Origin: Malaya genurostris
Lineage: Eukaryota > Arthropoda > Insecta > Diptera > Culicidae
Direction of reading: 5' to 3'
Assembly (NCBI RefSeq): GCF_030247185.1
Contig: NC_080572.1
Coordinates: 84,270,435-84,334,434 of the forward strand
Length of the DNA: 64,000 nucleotides
The notes beneath the pieces are model-generated. The model was not told where the DNA came from. It did no database searches and worked only from the letters and a program-made list of their open reading frames with translations. Below, piece by piece: positions 11,250-23,197 of the stretch (position 1 is its first letter; every line of letters begins with the position of its first letter). The position numbers and the translations under genes were made by a program.

Positions 11250-13142
11250 CACTTTTATATTTCCGGAACCAGAAGTGACAGCTATTTGATCTTCGAGCTT
11301 GATCAACAATTCAAATGAGCTTAGACTTGTTATAATGGCTCAGCCTTCTCGGAGAAAATTGAGCGGTGAAAAACATACAGGTTTACATACAAAACACGAC
11401 ATATAAATGCAGATTTATGATGTCAAGGAGGATGCGTAGATTTGGCTGACTTTTTCCGTAAAAATGACATTTTATCACAGCAGTACCTCAAGGTACTGTT
11501 GTCAACAAATGTTTATTTGTGCTGAATTTGTGCAGAATTAGAATGTTCGGTAATTCGGCTGTTCTGAACTCGTCCAAAAATGAAAAAATTACCGAATAAA
11601 GTTTAGTGTGTTAACTTGAATTGGAAATCGTTTGTTACTTCTAGTGTTTCGAACGGAACTGGATGTCGAGATGAGGCTTTCCCACCATAAGTAAAAATAA
11701 ACCAATTATAAAGCTTGAAACGATCAGATCGTGCTTTTATTTGGATTCCGGTCGTCAGGAGGAGCAGTCGGCAATGAAAGCGCAGACCTTTTGCGTGGTA
11801 CAACACCTCAAACGCACAGGTCGCAGTCGCCAGTTTTCTTTCAAAGAAGATCGATTGCATCATCCTGCTGTTGGTCGTTTGTATTCGAACAAAATCAGCC
11901 CTTCTAATAGCTCCAAGTGTTATCTAATGAACTATAAAGATTGCTTCTTTGCTAATCGGAAATTAAAACCATCACACGGAACGGCTGAAATTACCTCTGC
12001 GCCTAATTCGTATTACTGTTTTTGAATTAGTTGATTTTAACAACAACATTTCCAATTTAACTATGAAATTAGTTAAAATTTAGAATTTATTTTGCTGAAA
12101 AAACTCTTATTTTTAGAGAATGTGTTTAGTTGGCGAATATCATGGACACAAACCAGTAATATTTCAATCCAGTACGAAATTCTCATTGACAACTAATTTT
12201 GTTATTGAAATCAGAACATTTCATTCTATTTATCTATCACTGAAGGACCGCACAAAGAAAACAAAAATTAAATTGGTTTTATTAACAAGTTCAACTCATG
12301 AGAAGTGTCAAAGCAAAACAAGCCATTAAAAAGCTGACAGTCTTGTTGACACTGCGTGCAAATTTTTTTATTGTTTTGTTTGAATTTATTAAGAATTTGT
12401 GCGCATTTGAAGCGATTTTGCCTAAATAATGTTTTACGTGAAACAGTGAAGTGAGTTTCGAATGTTGCCCTCTAATTGTATATGTCAAATGATGGTTTTT
12501 GTATCTTCCAACCTTCCGGGCTGCGCCGTCTGGTGTACCATTTACATTCGGTTTTTGTTTTCCGAGTACTCAAAGTTTTCAGTGAGAATGTCGATTTCGC
12601 GAAGTCGAATGAAGAAAACAGCGATTTAGAGGAAATATTTTCAAAAAGAAGTTTACGTTTCGTTTATGTCTTTTTCTCCAATACAACATCGTATTTATAC
12701 CTGCTAATATAGAAAAGATAACCGCGACTGAAAAATTCTTTTCGGTAGTAGTGTGCCATCTAGTGGCTAGTAGTCATTACGGTGTTAACGTTTATTCGGT
12801 GACAGTGCGCCATATAGCTGCAAATTGAAGAAGCCAATTCAACCATTTTTGTTAGTTGTAAACAACGTTTTGTTTCTCTAATTCAACTAAAAACTTAGTT
12901 GACTGGAAATGAAGTGTGTTAGTTGACTGGAAATGAAGTAAGTTAGCTAAGATATGACAGCACGTTTAATTGGTGAATTCAACTAAAAAATAGCAATTTC
13001 AACAAATATTTTATTATTATTAAGGATATGAGAATTAAAAAATCTAAATTTACAAAAGTGAGATTTTTTTAGAACATTTAGGGGTTTTTTTGTTTTGTGC
13101 AAAAAGCACATATTTTGTTTTAATTTTCTTTGCGTTTAGTTT
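11250..13142. other. Gene-free stretch with scattered TTAGTT/AACTAA words
   Basis: No gene recognised. The right part (from about 12850) is rich in TTAGTT and AACTAA words, and a 24-bp unit containing TTAGTTGACTGGAAATGAAG is tandemly duplicated around 12895-12943. This sequence leads into the foldback element. Confidence 0.45.
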
Positions 13143-13703
13143 AGTAAAAACAACTATCGATTAGTTGTATCAAAATTTAACCAATCAAATTTAAAAAAAC
13201 AACTAAGATTTCAGTTGTTTTGGATCGCTGGCTTTTGTGTGTAGAATTTGAAACAATACACCTAAACTAAAGTGCAGATTAGTTACATTCTGACATACAC
13301 GGAAAGACCGAAATCAGCATTTTGGCGAAAAAATTAGTTGATTTTCTGATTTTCGTTAGTTATTTTTTGAGACAACTAAAAAAATCTTCGATTTTCTTTG
13401 CGTTTCGCCTTCGGCTCGTCAGTGCTTAAAGCAGTTCAAGTCATGTGCAGCTCATCAGTGCTTAAAGCAGCCATCTCCGCCTAACAGTCCAACTTTAACC
13501 GCTAAGCAGACGCGGTCGGTCGGTGATTTCGGTCTTTCCGTGTATGTCAGAATGTTTATTGTAACTAATCTGCACTTTAGTTTAGGAGTATTGTTTCAAA
13601 TTCTACACACAAAAGCCAGCGATCCAAAACAACCGAAATCTTAGTTGTTTTTTTAAATTTGATTGGTTAAATTTTGATACAACTAATCGATAGTTGTTTT
13701 TAC
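13143..13703. mobile_element. Foldback/long-TIR MITE with ~178-bp arms
   Basis: Bases 13143-13319 reappear as the reverse complement at 13524-13703 with few mismatches. The ~200-bp spacer carries repeated words such as CATCAGTGCTTAAAGCAG. The spacer resembles sequence near 34440-34540 and 50690-50750, so this is a dispersed family. No coding capacity. Confidence 0.82.
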
Positions 13704-13717
13704 TGAACTGTCATTTT

Positions 13718-14250
13718 TGCCTTGCTCTATATAAAGGTATTAGAATTACTGGAAAAACTGACTATCGAACGGAGCTTCGGAGACCCATAGTGTTACATAC
13801 CAATCGACTCAGCTCTACGAGATCGGAAAATGTCTTTGTGTGAGTGTGTGTGCTCCTGTTAAAGATTTTTTTTAACGCTCTATTTTCTCAGAGATGGCTT
13901 AACCGATTTCAGGTTCGAAGATTAAGTAGCTACGACTTCTGGTGGCGGAGATATGATGGTATAAATGACGTCACCGACAAAACGCGTTGCTTTTTTACCG
14001 CGCAAGATTATCGGAGATGGCTAAACCCATTTTAACGAACTTAGGCTCGTTTGAAAGCTACTATTGGGCATTCGATCAAGTTCGAAGAAGTTTGAGCACT
14101 AAAAAAAACAGTTTTTTATGCCAAAAGTTTTTGAATTGCATAAAATGTCGAGATTTAGTGTCATTTAAATTTTTTTTTTAGATCGACTTTTTGTGATGAT
14201 TTTGATTTGATAAGATCTATGAAAATTCCACTAAGTGGGCTAAGAAGGGT
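13718..14250 (+). repeat. AB repeat, short variant copy
   Basis: Begins with a variant of the A end (TTGCCTTGCTCTATATAAAGG) and ends with a variant of the B end (CCACTAAGTGGG...AAGGGTTTTT). The next AB copy starts at the following base, so two AB units lie head to tail. Confidence 0.6.
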
Positions 14251-15337
14251 TTTTCCTTTCTCATATAGAAAGGCTATGCAATCATTGTGAAAACCGACTT
14301 TTTAATATTTCTCATATACCATTCGACTCAGCTTCACGAACTGAGTAAATGTCTGAGTGTGTCTCCGTCCGTGTGTGTATGTGTGTATGTGACAAAAATA
14401 TGTACTCACTTGTCTCGGAGATGGCTAAACCGATTTCCACAAACTAAGATTCAAATGAAAGGTCTCATGGTCCCATTACTTGCTATTGAATTTCATTTGG
14501 ATCTGGTTTCCGTTTCCAAAGTTACATGGTAATATGTGAAAATTAGAGAAAAAGTGTGCATTCAATTTTCTCTGAAACAGCTCAACCGATTTTCACAAGC
14601 TAAGATGCAAATGAAAGGTCTTATAGTTTTCTTAAAATTTCTAGAACATTTTATCCAGTTCCGACTTCCGGTTCCGGAACTAAAGCGTGATAAGTGGAAT
14701 ATTAACAACTTTATTAGTATTTTCCACGAACGATGGTTAAAACAGGTACAAATCCCATAAAACTGTCAGATAAATTCTTCTAGTTTGCAGAGCTTGTTAG
14801 TTTGTGGGCATGAAAACTTAATTCGGCTACTACTGGTCCCCTCTTTTCCTGTTCCGAGAGCACCGAAAGTGGAGAAGAAAAACTCCTAAAACTAAATTCA
14901 CTTCGATTTCTCTGCGTTGTTTGAATCGATTTTCACAAATCTTCATTTGAATTAAAGTTCATACTGTCTTTAAAGCTACTGTGAAATTTCATCCGAATCC
15001 GACCTACGGTTCAGCAGTTACAGGGCGATTAGTGTCAGAGTTCACATATCGTCATATAAAATGACAATATGTAGCACACCGAAAGAAGAAAAAACACAAA
15101 ACAAACAATTTCTATTTCGTACACGCTATGAAGAAATCGAAACGGTTATGGATGTCTGCTACTAGTGTGTAATATTGGTAAAAGACGGTGCTGCGGTTGA
15201 TAAAAATTATAGTTATTCTATGATCAGTACGATCGAAAGAATAAACGAAAGTCAATGAATTAAAATTTATTTGAAAAAAAAAAGCAATTTTCATAGCCGA
15301 TAGTGCAGTCATACCGTGGCGATGGCGTAATGATGTC

Positions 15338-15378
<41 letters not shown>

Positions 15379-15895
15379 CAATAGTCCTACTACATGTTTT
15401 ATGCTGCTGATTTATGCTGTTTAGCTTGACTTACATATGCAGAAGCGCAGGTTCGCTTCGTTTGTTGGTTTTCGTTTAATTGATTTAATCGAAATAGAGT
15501 GTGAGGTAGTAAGTCTAGGTTTAACTAGGTTCGAGACTGTACCAATTTTTAGGTCATATTTGTTGCTGACAAACAAACCAACTTCGGCTATTCCGTTCAT
15601 CTGAATCCGATTTCGGCAGAATTTGAAATGGTGATTAAAAACTGCAAAAAGGTCTCACTCACTTTCCTTAAAGATGGCCAAATCAGTTTTCACAAACTTA
15701 TAGGTTCAAAGGAAAAGTCTTTCAGATTCATACGAAATTTCTGAATTTGTTGTGGATACTAATTCCGGTTCTGGAACTACAGGGTAAACAGGATTTGTAG
15801 CGTTTGTTTGATTAAATCCAAACAAACTTTCCTATTTCTGTTCAATGAACAGTTGTTTTTGCGAATTCCACAGTGATATTTATGATGTTATGAGT
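14251..15895 (+). repeat. AB repeat, nearly full-length copy, B end missing
   Basis: Starts with the A end CCTTTCTCATATAGAAAGG, then the conserved stretch leading into TG-rich sequence, then subunits of about 160 bp with ACCGATTTTCACAAACTTAG-like, ATGAAAGGTCT and GACTTCCGGTTCCGGA words. An AAT microsatellite (15338-15375) and inner segments also found at 51060-52240 follow. The order is the reverse complement of the copy at 51008-52880. No coding capacity. Confidence 0.75.
15338..15375. repeat. (AAT)n microsatellite inside an AB repeat
   Basis: About 12 uninterrupted AAT units. The flanks (CCTACTACATGTTTTATGC on one side) are the same as those of the ATT tracts at 38514-38672 and 51588-51600, so it is the same internal site of the repeat. 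Confidence 0.9.
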
Positions 15896-16990
15896 TATTT
15901 ATCATGCTGGCATTATAGCAATGACACCCAGCAAAGACACGAACCACAAACGTGTAATGAAACGTTACAATTGAGCAATGACATACACCCTAAGTGAAAA
16001 ATAAAACGTTTCAATGAGGTGTCACTCGTGCAACTGATCAAGAACACAATCCCAGTAAAATTACCTGTATGCATGAAAGTAAAAAATATCTCAGTATGTA
16101 TGAAAGCAAAAAAAAGCTAATCGTTCATCGCTTGAACAACGAAATCGTACCTAAGTAGCTGCCTATAGCTTTATCACTAAACTCATAGATGATATAAAAA
16201 TGCAACAAAAGATTAAAATTCTCAATAGGAAATTCACAAGCAGAACGTTCACAGGGCATTAAGAATTTTTTCCTCCTTTTGCAGAATCAACACTGACTCA
16301 TCCGTAGCTTGACTCCGTTCATACATTTTTCAATCTTACCTACCTAGTCTCTGTCCTAGACACCTGTTTTTCTTCGATTGATTGTCTCACCCACCACCTC
16401 ATCTTCGAAACCCACGATTTTCACTTTCCGTGAATAGCTGCAGTGCCAATAAGGCATCAAAATTTGTTGTTATGTCGTTGACTGAATCGCTCATTACTGT
16501 AGTATGATTATAATCGATCACATTTAGTTCAAAATCGAAAATCATTCTTTGAAGATTTTTTAGCAGTTGGGATATCAAGCTAAATAATAAATATTTTTTT
16601 ACGTTCGCGAATCGGTTTTCGAATACACCATTTAATGTACCAAATTATGTTAATAAAGCTTGATGATTTGACCAAGGACCAAGGTTGTAACGATCACTCG
16701 ATCTTCACAAACCAATTTTTCAAATCGAATTTGCCACTGTTATTATTGCCTTAGTTTGTTTTAGTCGTACAGAAAAAAAACCCCATGATGGAAAGTAATC
16801 GAAAATAACTTATCGACTGAAAATGCACGTGACTTCAATCAACTTTTTCAAACATGTAAAATAAATGGAACAATGCAGATAGTGTGATGGTTTTCAGGTT
16901 GAAGAAATTTGAAATTGCACCTGGACAGAGATAAACATGTGTTTTCAATCAGCATCGGTGGTTTTTGCACCATCCGAAATCGAACTAACG
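15896..16990. other. Intergenic stretch upstream of chitin-binding gene 2
   Basis: No gene or clear repeat recognised. Regulatory sequence for the gene starting at 17054 may lie here, but no specific site besides the TATA box could be named. Confidence 0.45.
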
Positions 16991-16993
16991 TGC

Positions 16994-17000
16994 TATAAAT
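16994..17000 (+). promoter_or_regulatory. TATA box of chitin-binding gene 2
   Basis: TATAAAT, 54 bases upstream of the ATG. About 30 bases further on, TTAGTGCC resembles an arthropod initiator and would give a leader of about 28 bases. Confidence 0.65.
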
Positions 17001-17053
17001 GATTCCGTTCCTTGTTCTACTTTTGTTAGTGCCTCATCAACTTCTTATCAGAG

Positions 17054-17935
17054 ATGGCAAAAAATCAAGTCTTGCTTAGTTTGTCTTTTTTGGTGGTGCT
17101 TTCCAGTGCTTCATTTCAATCGTTCAACGCAAAACAAGTTACTCCAACTTCGTCGGAACCGTCAACCACGACGGATGACAACAACCCTTCGAACGAAAAT
17201 CCATTCGATCCGAATGTTTGCTCAAGCAGTGATAATTTAGCGGTGTGTATGGACTGTAAAAAGATTTCTGTTTGTTTGAACGGTCAGTCGCTACCGGAGA
17301 AAGAATGCCCACCGGATATCCCGTACTGTGTTGGATCCGAGATGGGGAGTTTCTGTTCGGTTCAACCTGATCCGGAAAGAGAGCAGTGTTTGGATAAATT
17401 TCATTGTACATCGGAGGGGTATTTTCCCGGTGAAATAAATCTATTTAAAGCAATTTTCAAAGACGATCCTTGACGCACGATTATTTTAACAGATCCCTAC
17501 GATTGCCATTACTTCTACATGTGCGACTCCAGTTTGAAGGCTCTCCGTCTGGACTGCATGCCTGGTTACGTGTTCGACTTGAGCAGCAAAAATTGTCGGC
17601 GTCAGATTTTTCCCAGCGATTGTCGTAAATTGGACTGCTCGAAGTCGAATGGGGTTTGGTCATACTACAGTACGAATAAGCAGTATTACGGTTATTGCTA
17701 TCAGTCCACCAGCGGAAGTAACGAAGTAGTGCTGTTCAAGTGCGGTGATGGTGCTGAGTTCGATGGGTTCCAGTGCAAGTATCAATGTAGGAAAGAAGGA
17801 AAATTTGCCGATTCCGGTAACCGAAGTCGGTATTTCGAATGCTATTACGTTGATTTCAAGCTTGTGGCTCGAGTTCGGAACTGTGCTAGCGGCATGATGT
17901 TCGATGAACGAACGGGATATTGTGTGTCACAGTGA
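17054..17935 (+). CDS. Secreted chitin-binding (peritrophin-A/CBM14) protein, paralogue 2
   Basis: Two exons, 17054-17429 and 17493-17935, with a 63-bp GT-AG intron in phase 1, give 272 residues. The signal peptide covers about residues 1-26 and is followed by a Thr/Ser/Pro-rich stretch. The cysteine module at C56, C65, C68, C74, C85, C92 and C101 has the spacing seen in paralogues 1 and 3. Three CBM14-like cysteine blocks follow; the intron splits the first right after EGYFP and the second exon resumes with DPYDCHYFYMC. The last block begins CRKEGKFADSG. The protein should be exported and bind chitin; tissue and matrix are unknown. Read without splicing, the first exon runs into a stop within the intron at 17471-17473. 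The gene has its own TATA box and AATAAA. Confidence 0.88.
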
Positions 17936-18012
17936 AATGTGATGATTTCAGGTAGCCAACATAAGGTGCCCTAGTTGTAAAATTTGGTTTGTGCTAGTCG
18001 GATAAGAAAACG

Positions 18013-18018
18013 AATAAA
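18013..18018 (+). terminator. Polyadenylation signal AATAAA of chitin-binding gene 2
   Basis: AATAAA 78 bases after the stop codon, the first such signal downstream of the gene. Confidence 0.6.
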
Positions 18019-18164
18019 AGTAAAATTCTATCAACTTATTTTTTCTGGGTAATGTTGCTTATCTCACATTGCATTAATAAATCTTTTCATATATAATACT
18101 GTAAGGTCCGTAAAATTACCATCCGTATTAAATTTTATTTCACTAGCGTATTTCTATACAAAAA

Positions 18165-19145
18165 TCTATTATAATCCGCCTAGTGGTGTAATGATGCCTT
18201 TCTTATATCAGTTATATTTTCAAAAAACCACTGGAAGATTTCGTCAAGAATTTTTTTTTTCAATTTTGAATAAATTGAGAAACTTTCCTTAGGTATGAAC
18301 TAACATAAACTTTTAAATTCGTAAACAGTTATTTTAAGTTAATGAGAATTTTTCTTTATTTTGCATTATCGCACTAAGTGATGGTTTGAAATTTCAAACA
18401 CACTTTACGCTATAGTTCCGGAACCGCAGATCAGACTCGGATGAAATTCAATAGCAACCTTTGAAATTACGGCACCTTTTATTTTTGCCTAAGTTTGTGA
18501 AAATCTAATACCGTTTTCGTTTATTGATCAGAGCAGCCCGAAAGCTGACCCAGAGTCGCCCAAACAACGTTTGATATGTTTGTTTTAGCAACCTGCGGTC
18601 GCTCTAGATCGAACTCGAATCGCGTAGTTTCGCTCTGAAAATTTTCTCGGGTCGCACCACGCATCCATGCAAGTTTGTTTATTTTTTCTTTTTTTCATGA
18701 GTTGTTGTTTAAGTTTTACTCGGAGTCAAGTCGCCCGCGTCTAGGTTCAAAAACGAAAACGGTATAACAAATCATCGCCGAAAAAATCGAGTGAGTTTCG
18801 TTTTAGAGTTTTTGACCATTATTTCCGATACTTCCGGAACCCCGGTATAGCCGAAGTCAGTTTGTTTAGTAAATAACTAATATAACCTACATATTAAATC
18901 AGTTTTGAGCCAAATCTAGAGGAATTTTAACCTTTTTTCCATTGTCGCTCTAAATCACGGTGTGAAACCTTAAACACACTTTACCCTACGACCTTTTATT
19001 TGAGCCATCTCCGAGAAAAATTAGTGACATTATCTGACACATACTCACACACACAGACATTGCTCAGCTCGATGAACTGTATCAAATTGTATAGGTCAAT
19101 TTTTCAAACGATTGCAAAACCTTGCTATATGAGAAAGGCAAAAAG
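18165..19145 (-). repeat. AB repeat, complete copy in minus orientation
   Basis: The B end (AATCCGCCTAGTGGTGTAATG on the + strand) is at the left. The A end (CTATATGAGAAAGGC) is at about 19122-19140. Between them are subunits with TTCCGGAACCG and GAAATTCAATAGCAA words and a CA-rich stretch next to the A end. Confidence 0.75.
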
Positions 19146-19379
19146 TATAATCTTATAGAATAGAATCGTTATCATGATTTTGTGATAATACTAACAAGTG
19201 GGTACAAATTGAATAAAGGATAATATCGAGGATGGTAAACACAACAAATGGTCCTACCCAAGTAGCAAGTTAAGTTGCTGCCATGTATTTTTCTACTGAT
19301 TCTGCAATTTATTAAGTTAGTTTATATTGCTATTCTAGTAACTGTTGTGTTATGGAAAAAGCGCAATTTTTCTGTGTTT

Positions 19380-20080
19380 TTTTCTACCTTTCTCATATAG
19401 AAAGGTTATGCAATCACTGTGAAAACCGACTTTTGAACCGAGGCCCGGAGAGCCGAGTGTCATATACCATTCGATTCAGTTCGTCGAGTACGCAAAATGT
19501 CTGTGTGTGTATGTGTGTGTATGTGCGTATGTGTGTATGTAACGTTTTTTTGCACTAACTTTTCTCGGAGATTTCTGAACCGATTTTCACAAACTTAGAT
19601 TCAAATGAAAGGTCTTGAGGTCTCATAAAAAATTCCTAAATTTTATTTGGATCCGACTTCCGGTTCGGGAGTTATGGGGTAAAATGTGCAAAAAAATATA
19701 TATGGGTTCTAACTTTTCTCATAGATTGCGCGACCGATTTTCACAAACTTAGGTTCAAATGAAAGGTCCTGTGGTCCCAAGAGTAATTCCTGAATTTCAT
19801 GCGGATCGGACTTCCGGATCCGAAAATATAGGGTAAAGTGGGTTAAAACTGTATACAATCACTGAAAATGGGGAAAAACCTTAAAAAAATATCTAAATCG
19901 ACTTCAAATCTTTTCCAATTGATAGTTTTTATCAGTAGACGGTCAAACAAACCGATTTTGGTTATTCTTTTAAGATTCGAAGAAAATTATATTGAAGAAT
20001 ACCACAGTATTATATATGATAGTATGATTGATATGAGAAAGGCATCATTACACCACTAGGTGGATTAAAACAGGTTTTTT
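19380..20080 (+). repeat. AB repeat, complete copy in plus orientation
   Basis: A end CCTTTCTCATATAGAAAGG at 19388, GT-rich stretch at 19500-19540, two subunits with ATGAAAGGTCT, and the B end ATTACACCACTAGGTGGATT followed by AAAACAGG and a T run near 20080. It is only about 235 bp from the preceding, oppositely oriented copy. Confidence 0.78.
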
Positions 20081-20905
20081 TTATTCAATATTATAATAAA
20101 ATTTTAAGGCACACTGCTTAAGCTCTAAGATGCTGCCAAGGGTATTTACTAATCTTAATTACGACTAACTTAAAACTAGAATAACTAGTATCATTATGTA
20201 ATGTAGTAGATTCTCGAGAATTCAGCTTTCAGCTGGCGATCGGCAGTGGCCGGTGAATTGAATATTGCATGAGAGTGAATTGGTGAATATCCATGTTGGC
20301 CGCATCCTTCGGTCCCACTTTTTTTCTGTGTTGTGCAACATATCTTTAAGTTCTTCCGTTATCACGAATATTTATCCACAACGATTGTGCAACTGATACA
20401 AAAACTCATGCGTTGATCCCATCACAAAAGCAGTAATAAAATCATCGAAAAAACAATTGTGAAAATCATGAAAATTACTACGTAATGGAAACAAGAAATG
20501 GAATGACGTTTACAAAAACATAACAAACATAATTTCTAATGAATATGTTTCACATTTGATTTTCGATACAACTACTCTAAACACAAACATGGATCTTGTA
20601 AAATAAGCTGTACATGAAAAATGATAATGCTACATATTGTAGAATTGATCTTTTGTGTTTTTCTAAATGAAAAATCGACAACGAACTGCCTTTTGTATTC
20701 GTTCATCCGAAATTTTCAAGCGAATTAACGTGTTTTGATGTTTGTACACCAATTTCTGTGAAAATAATAGTCTATTATTTTTAGTGAGAATAATCAGAAT
20801 GGTGTTTGAAATACGTGTATTCAAACATTCTCCAAATTTTCAGACGATTTTAATCAAACTAAATGTTTTATTGAACCTGAAAAAACTCGAAATAAATTTT
20901 TCTTG
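20081..20905. other. Intergenic AT-rich stretch, no gene seen
   Basis: No reading frame with recognisable motifs. The right edge holds the first copy of the target-site duplication of element R1 (20906-20928). Confidence 0.45.
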
Positions 20906-20928
20906 AATATTTTCCAATATGGCATCGA

Positions 20929-22198
20929 GGGGCTGGGGTCCACTAGGAGATTGATAGTACCTATTAGCTCTCTCCGGACTGTACCAGCCTAGATGCCGTG
21001 TGGAATCCGGCGGAAAAAAAATGAACCAAGAATAGATCCACTGGATTCCTGCTTCCATGTCGTAAAAGGCGACAATTGCAGGAGTTTCTTTTTCCTTTCT
21101 GTTATCAGATATTTTCAATGTTTTACTTCGGATTACTCTATTTTACTAAATCATCTCTCTATTCAACCTATCAATTTCCGTCTAGCTTCGTAGAAAAGTT
21201 TTATTAGGAATGATTTCTTCTTCCATGTTATTGATTGTCTTTCAGGATTATGAAATGAATGATAAAAATCAACCATTGCGCAAATCCGTTTATATTACAA
21301 AGTTAATAACAGAGATGACATGTATTGAATACATAGTAAAAAACACTTGATATTAATATTTCAAACAGTAAATTAATATTTTTCTCGGTAGCCGGCTGCC
21401 CAGATCAACTAATATAACCAATTAATAATTAAAATAAATAATAAATAATAAAAATAATAAAGCGGAAATAATAAAGAATCAAGACGCGTGTGAAATCTGT
21501 TGACCTTTGTTTGGTGATTTAAAATGATTTTATAATAACTGTTTAGAATATTTCATTGCAATGAATCAACTTTTTTGTCTAAATCCTATTCGCTCGTTTA
21601 TTTTGTATCACGTAGTTTCATTTATAAAAACGTGCTTAATCCACCTAGCAGTGAGATGATACCTTTTTTTTATCAATCCGAATGTGTTTTTTTGCATGAC
21701 TAAAAAAACGCGAAAGGTAGATGCATAAACGAGTGACTGCATACTCCACAGCCGGCTGTCCGGAGTTTTGTCAATTTCGGAGATTGACTGTTTCGTGCAT
21801 TATATTGCCAAGTAACAAAGTAACACATAAAACGATAATACTTTAAAACATTCTTGGTAGCCGGCTACCCAGAGCAATAAACACATGATAACATTATTAA
21901 AACATTTACTAACAAAGTATCCTCTCCTGTGATGCATGTGGGAATGCAGAGGATTCCTCGGTTCTTAGTAGCAACATGCATCGAACTAACAATCCTTTCC
22001 CTCCCAAGTAGATCTGCATTCGGACGTGGCCGGCGTCGGTATTGATCAGCATGCATGGTTCAATACAGTTTGCACAGTGTGAAACAATGTGTTATTCCCA
22101 AACATGTTACTTCAAAAAATCATTTTGCAATCTCAATTGGTCCAGATCAATAACGGAGTAGCAACACACGGGCGGTCTCTAATGCTAATGCTAATGCT
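20929..22198 (+). mobile_element. R element copy 1, non-LTR-like, with 23-bp target-site duplication
   Basis: Starts GGGGCTGGGGTCCACTAG and ends in CTCT followed by AATGCT repeats. It is flanked by an exact 23-bp duplication starting AATATTTTCC (20906-20928 and 22199-22221). The 5' 110 bp and the 3' end (ATCAATAACGGAGTAGCAAC) match R copy 2 at 27482-30582, and inner blocks such as GGTAGCCGGCTGCCCAGATC are shared too. No long ORF is present, so it is non-autonomous. Long variable duplications and 3' tandem tails point to target-primed reverse transcription; the clade is unknown. Confidence 0.78.
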
Positions 22199-22432
22199 AA
22201 TATTTTCCAATATGGCATCGATAAAAACAGTGAGTTGCATAGAAAATGGTTCACGCTGCGTAATGACTTATAATATCAAAATAACAGAAAACATTAACAT
22301 GTTAATATTTCGGAAAGAAATGCTCTACGTTTTGTTTTTTTTTATCAGTTTACATATTCTAGAGCCCGACTTTTGTGATACGCACTGTAGGTATTATTTT
22401 AGTAAGCCCATGTGTTGGAGTTGCAAAAACGA

Positions 22433-22493
22433 GTTGCTTGGTCAAGCGGTAATGTATAACTATGAGAGATACATTACCGCTTGACCAAGCAAC
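22433..22493. repeat. Perfect 25-bp inverted repeat with 11-base loop
   Basis: Arms at 22433-22457 and 22469-22493 are exact reverse complements. The left arm begins GTTGCTTGGTCAAGCGGTAA and the loop is AACTATGAGAG. The right arm ends where the TA-element (22494-23197) begins. The words TTGGTCAAGCGGTAA faintly resemble a tRNA A box, but no tRNA fold is possible. Confidence 0.9.
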
Positions 22494-23197
22494 GGAAGAT
22501 GTTCGGTTGCCGGCACCCCAACGTAACTTTTGACAGAAAGCAAGTAGCGTCATTCCGACAAATGTCATGTGTGTGTGTAATAGCAGCACGTTCTTTTTGT
22601 GCCGAATACCGAAGCAAACAGATGCTTGTACTTTTTGCTGCGCTTAAAACAAATTTTAATTGTGTGAAAATCAACACAAATGTTTTTTATGACATTCTTT
22701 TTAGAAGTATCATAAATTGCAAAGCATCAATCGAAAAGGTGAGTGGATTGAATATTTATGAGGTGAAATCGATCTATTCAGTGATTTAATACCGGATGCT
22801 ATAAAAATTTTTGCAACCAAAGTTTTTTATTATTAATTTTCAAAATGTCTATCAGTTTCGGTTACCGGCACTTCAAGGTGTTCGGTTACCGGTACCCCAT
22901 TTTTTTCGACAAATCGTGAAAAATTTTCAGTGTTATGTAGGCAGCTGTCGAGATAAAGCAAGCCAAAGTTTTGGCCAAACATCTAGCTGCTCATATAGCA
23001 GATGCTCCGGCTATGAAAAATCGTGGAAGACCGGCCAAATCAACACCACAGGCGCCACCACCCAAATCATCGACCAAGAGAGCCAAGGTGAAGTCACTCA
23101 GATGGCAAATGTCTGTATAATGTGCACTTAGTCAGAGGTTATAAGCTTAAAAGAAAAGGGTGCCAGTAACCGAACACTCTCCCGTATCTATGATGAA
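22494..23197 (+). mobile_element. TTCGGTTACCGGCACCC element, copy 1
   Basis: Terminal inverted repeats carry the motif GTTCGGTTRCCGGCACCC, at the left end (22500) and, reversed, at the right end (near 23160-23190). Two more motif copies lie in the middle (22855-22905). The copy is co-linear, in reverse, with 39467-40386. It contains an apparent intron (donor AAAAG/GTGAGT at 22738, acceptor near 22941) joining in phase to a basic reading frame with KQAKVLAKHLAAH and an AT-hook-like GRPAKS. The right flank is TA. Superfamily unknown; TA flanks hint at the Tc1/mariner/pogo group. Confidence 0.72.

Noticed and set aside
22089..22484. 131-codon plus-strand frame
   Set aside because: Runs through the end of R copy 1, its target duplication and the hairpin, so it cannot be one gene.
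22433..22493. A tRNA gene or pre-miRNA at the perfect hairpin
   Set aside because: A perfect duplex with an 11-base loop does not make a cloverleaf and lacks the bulges usual in miRNA precursors; no expression evidence is available.
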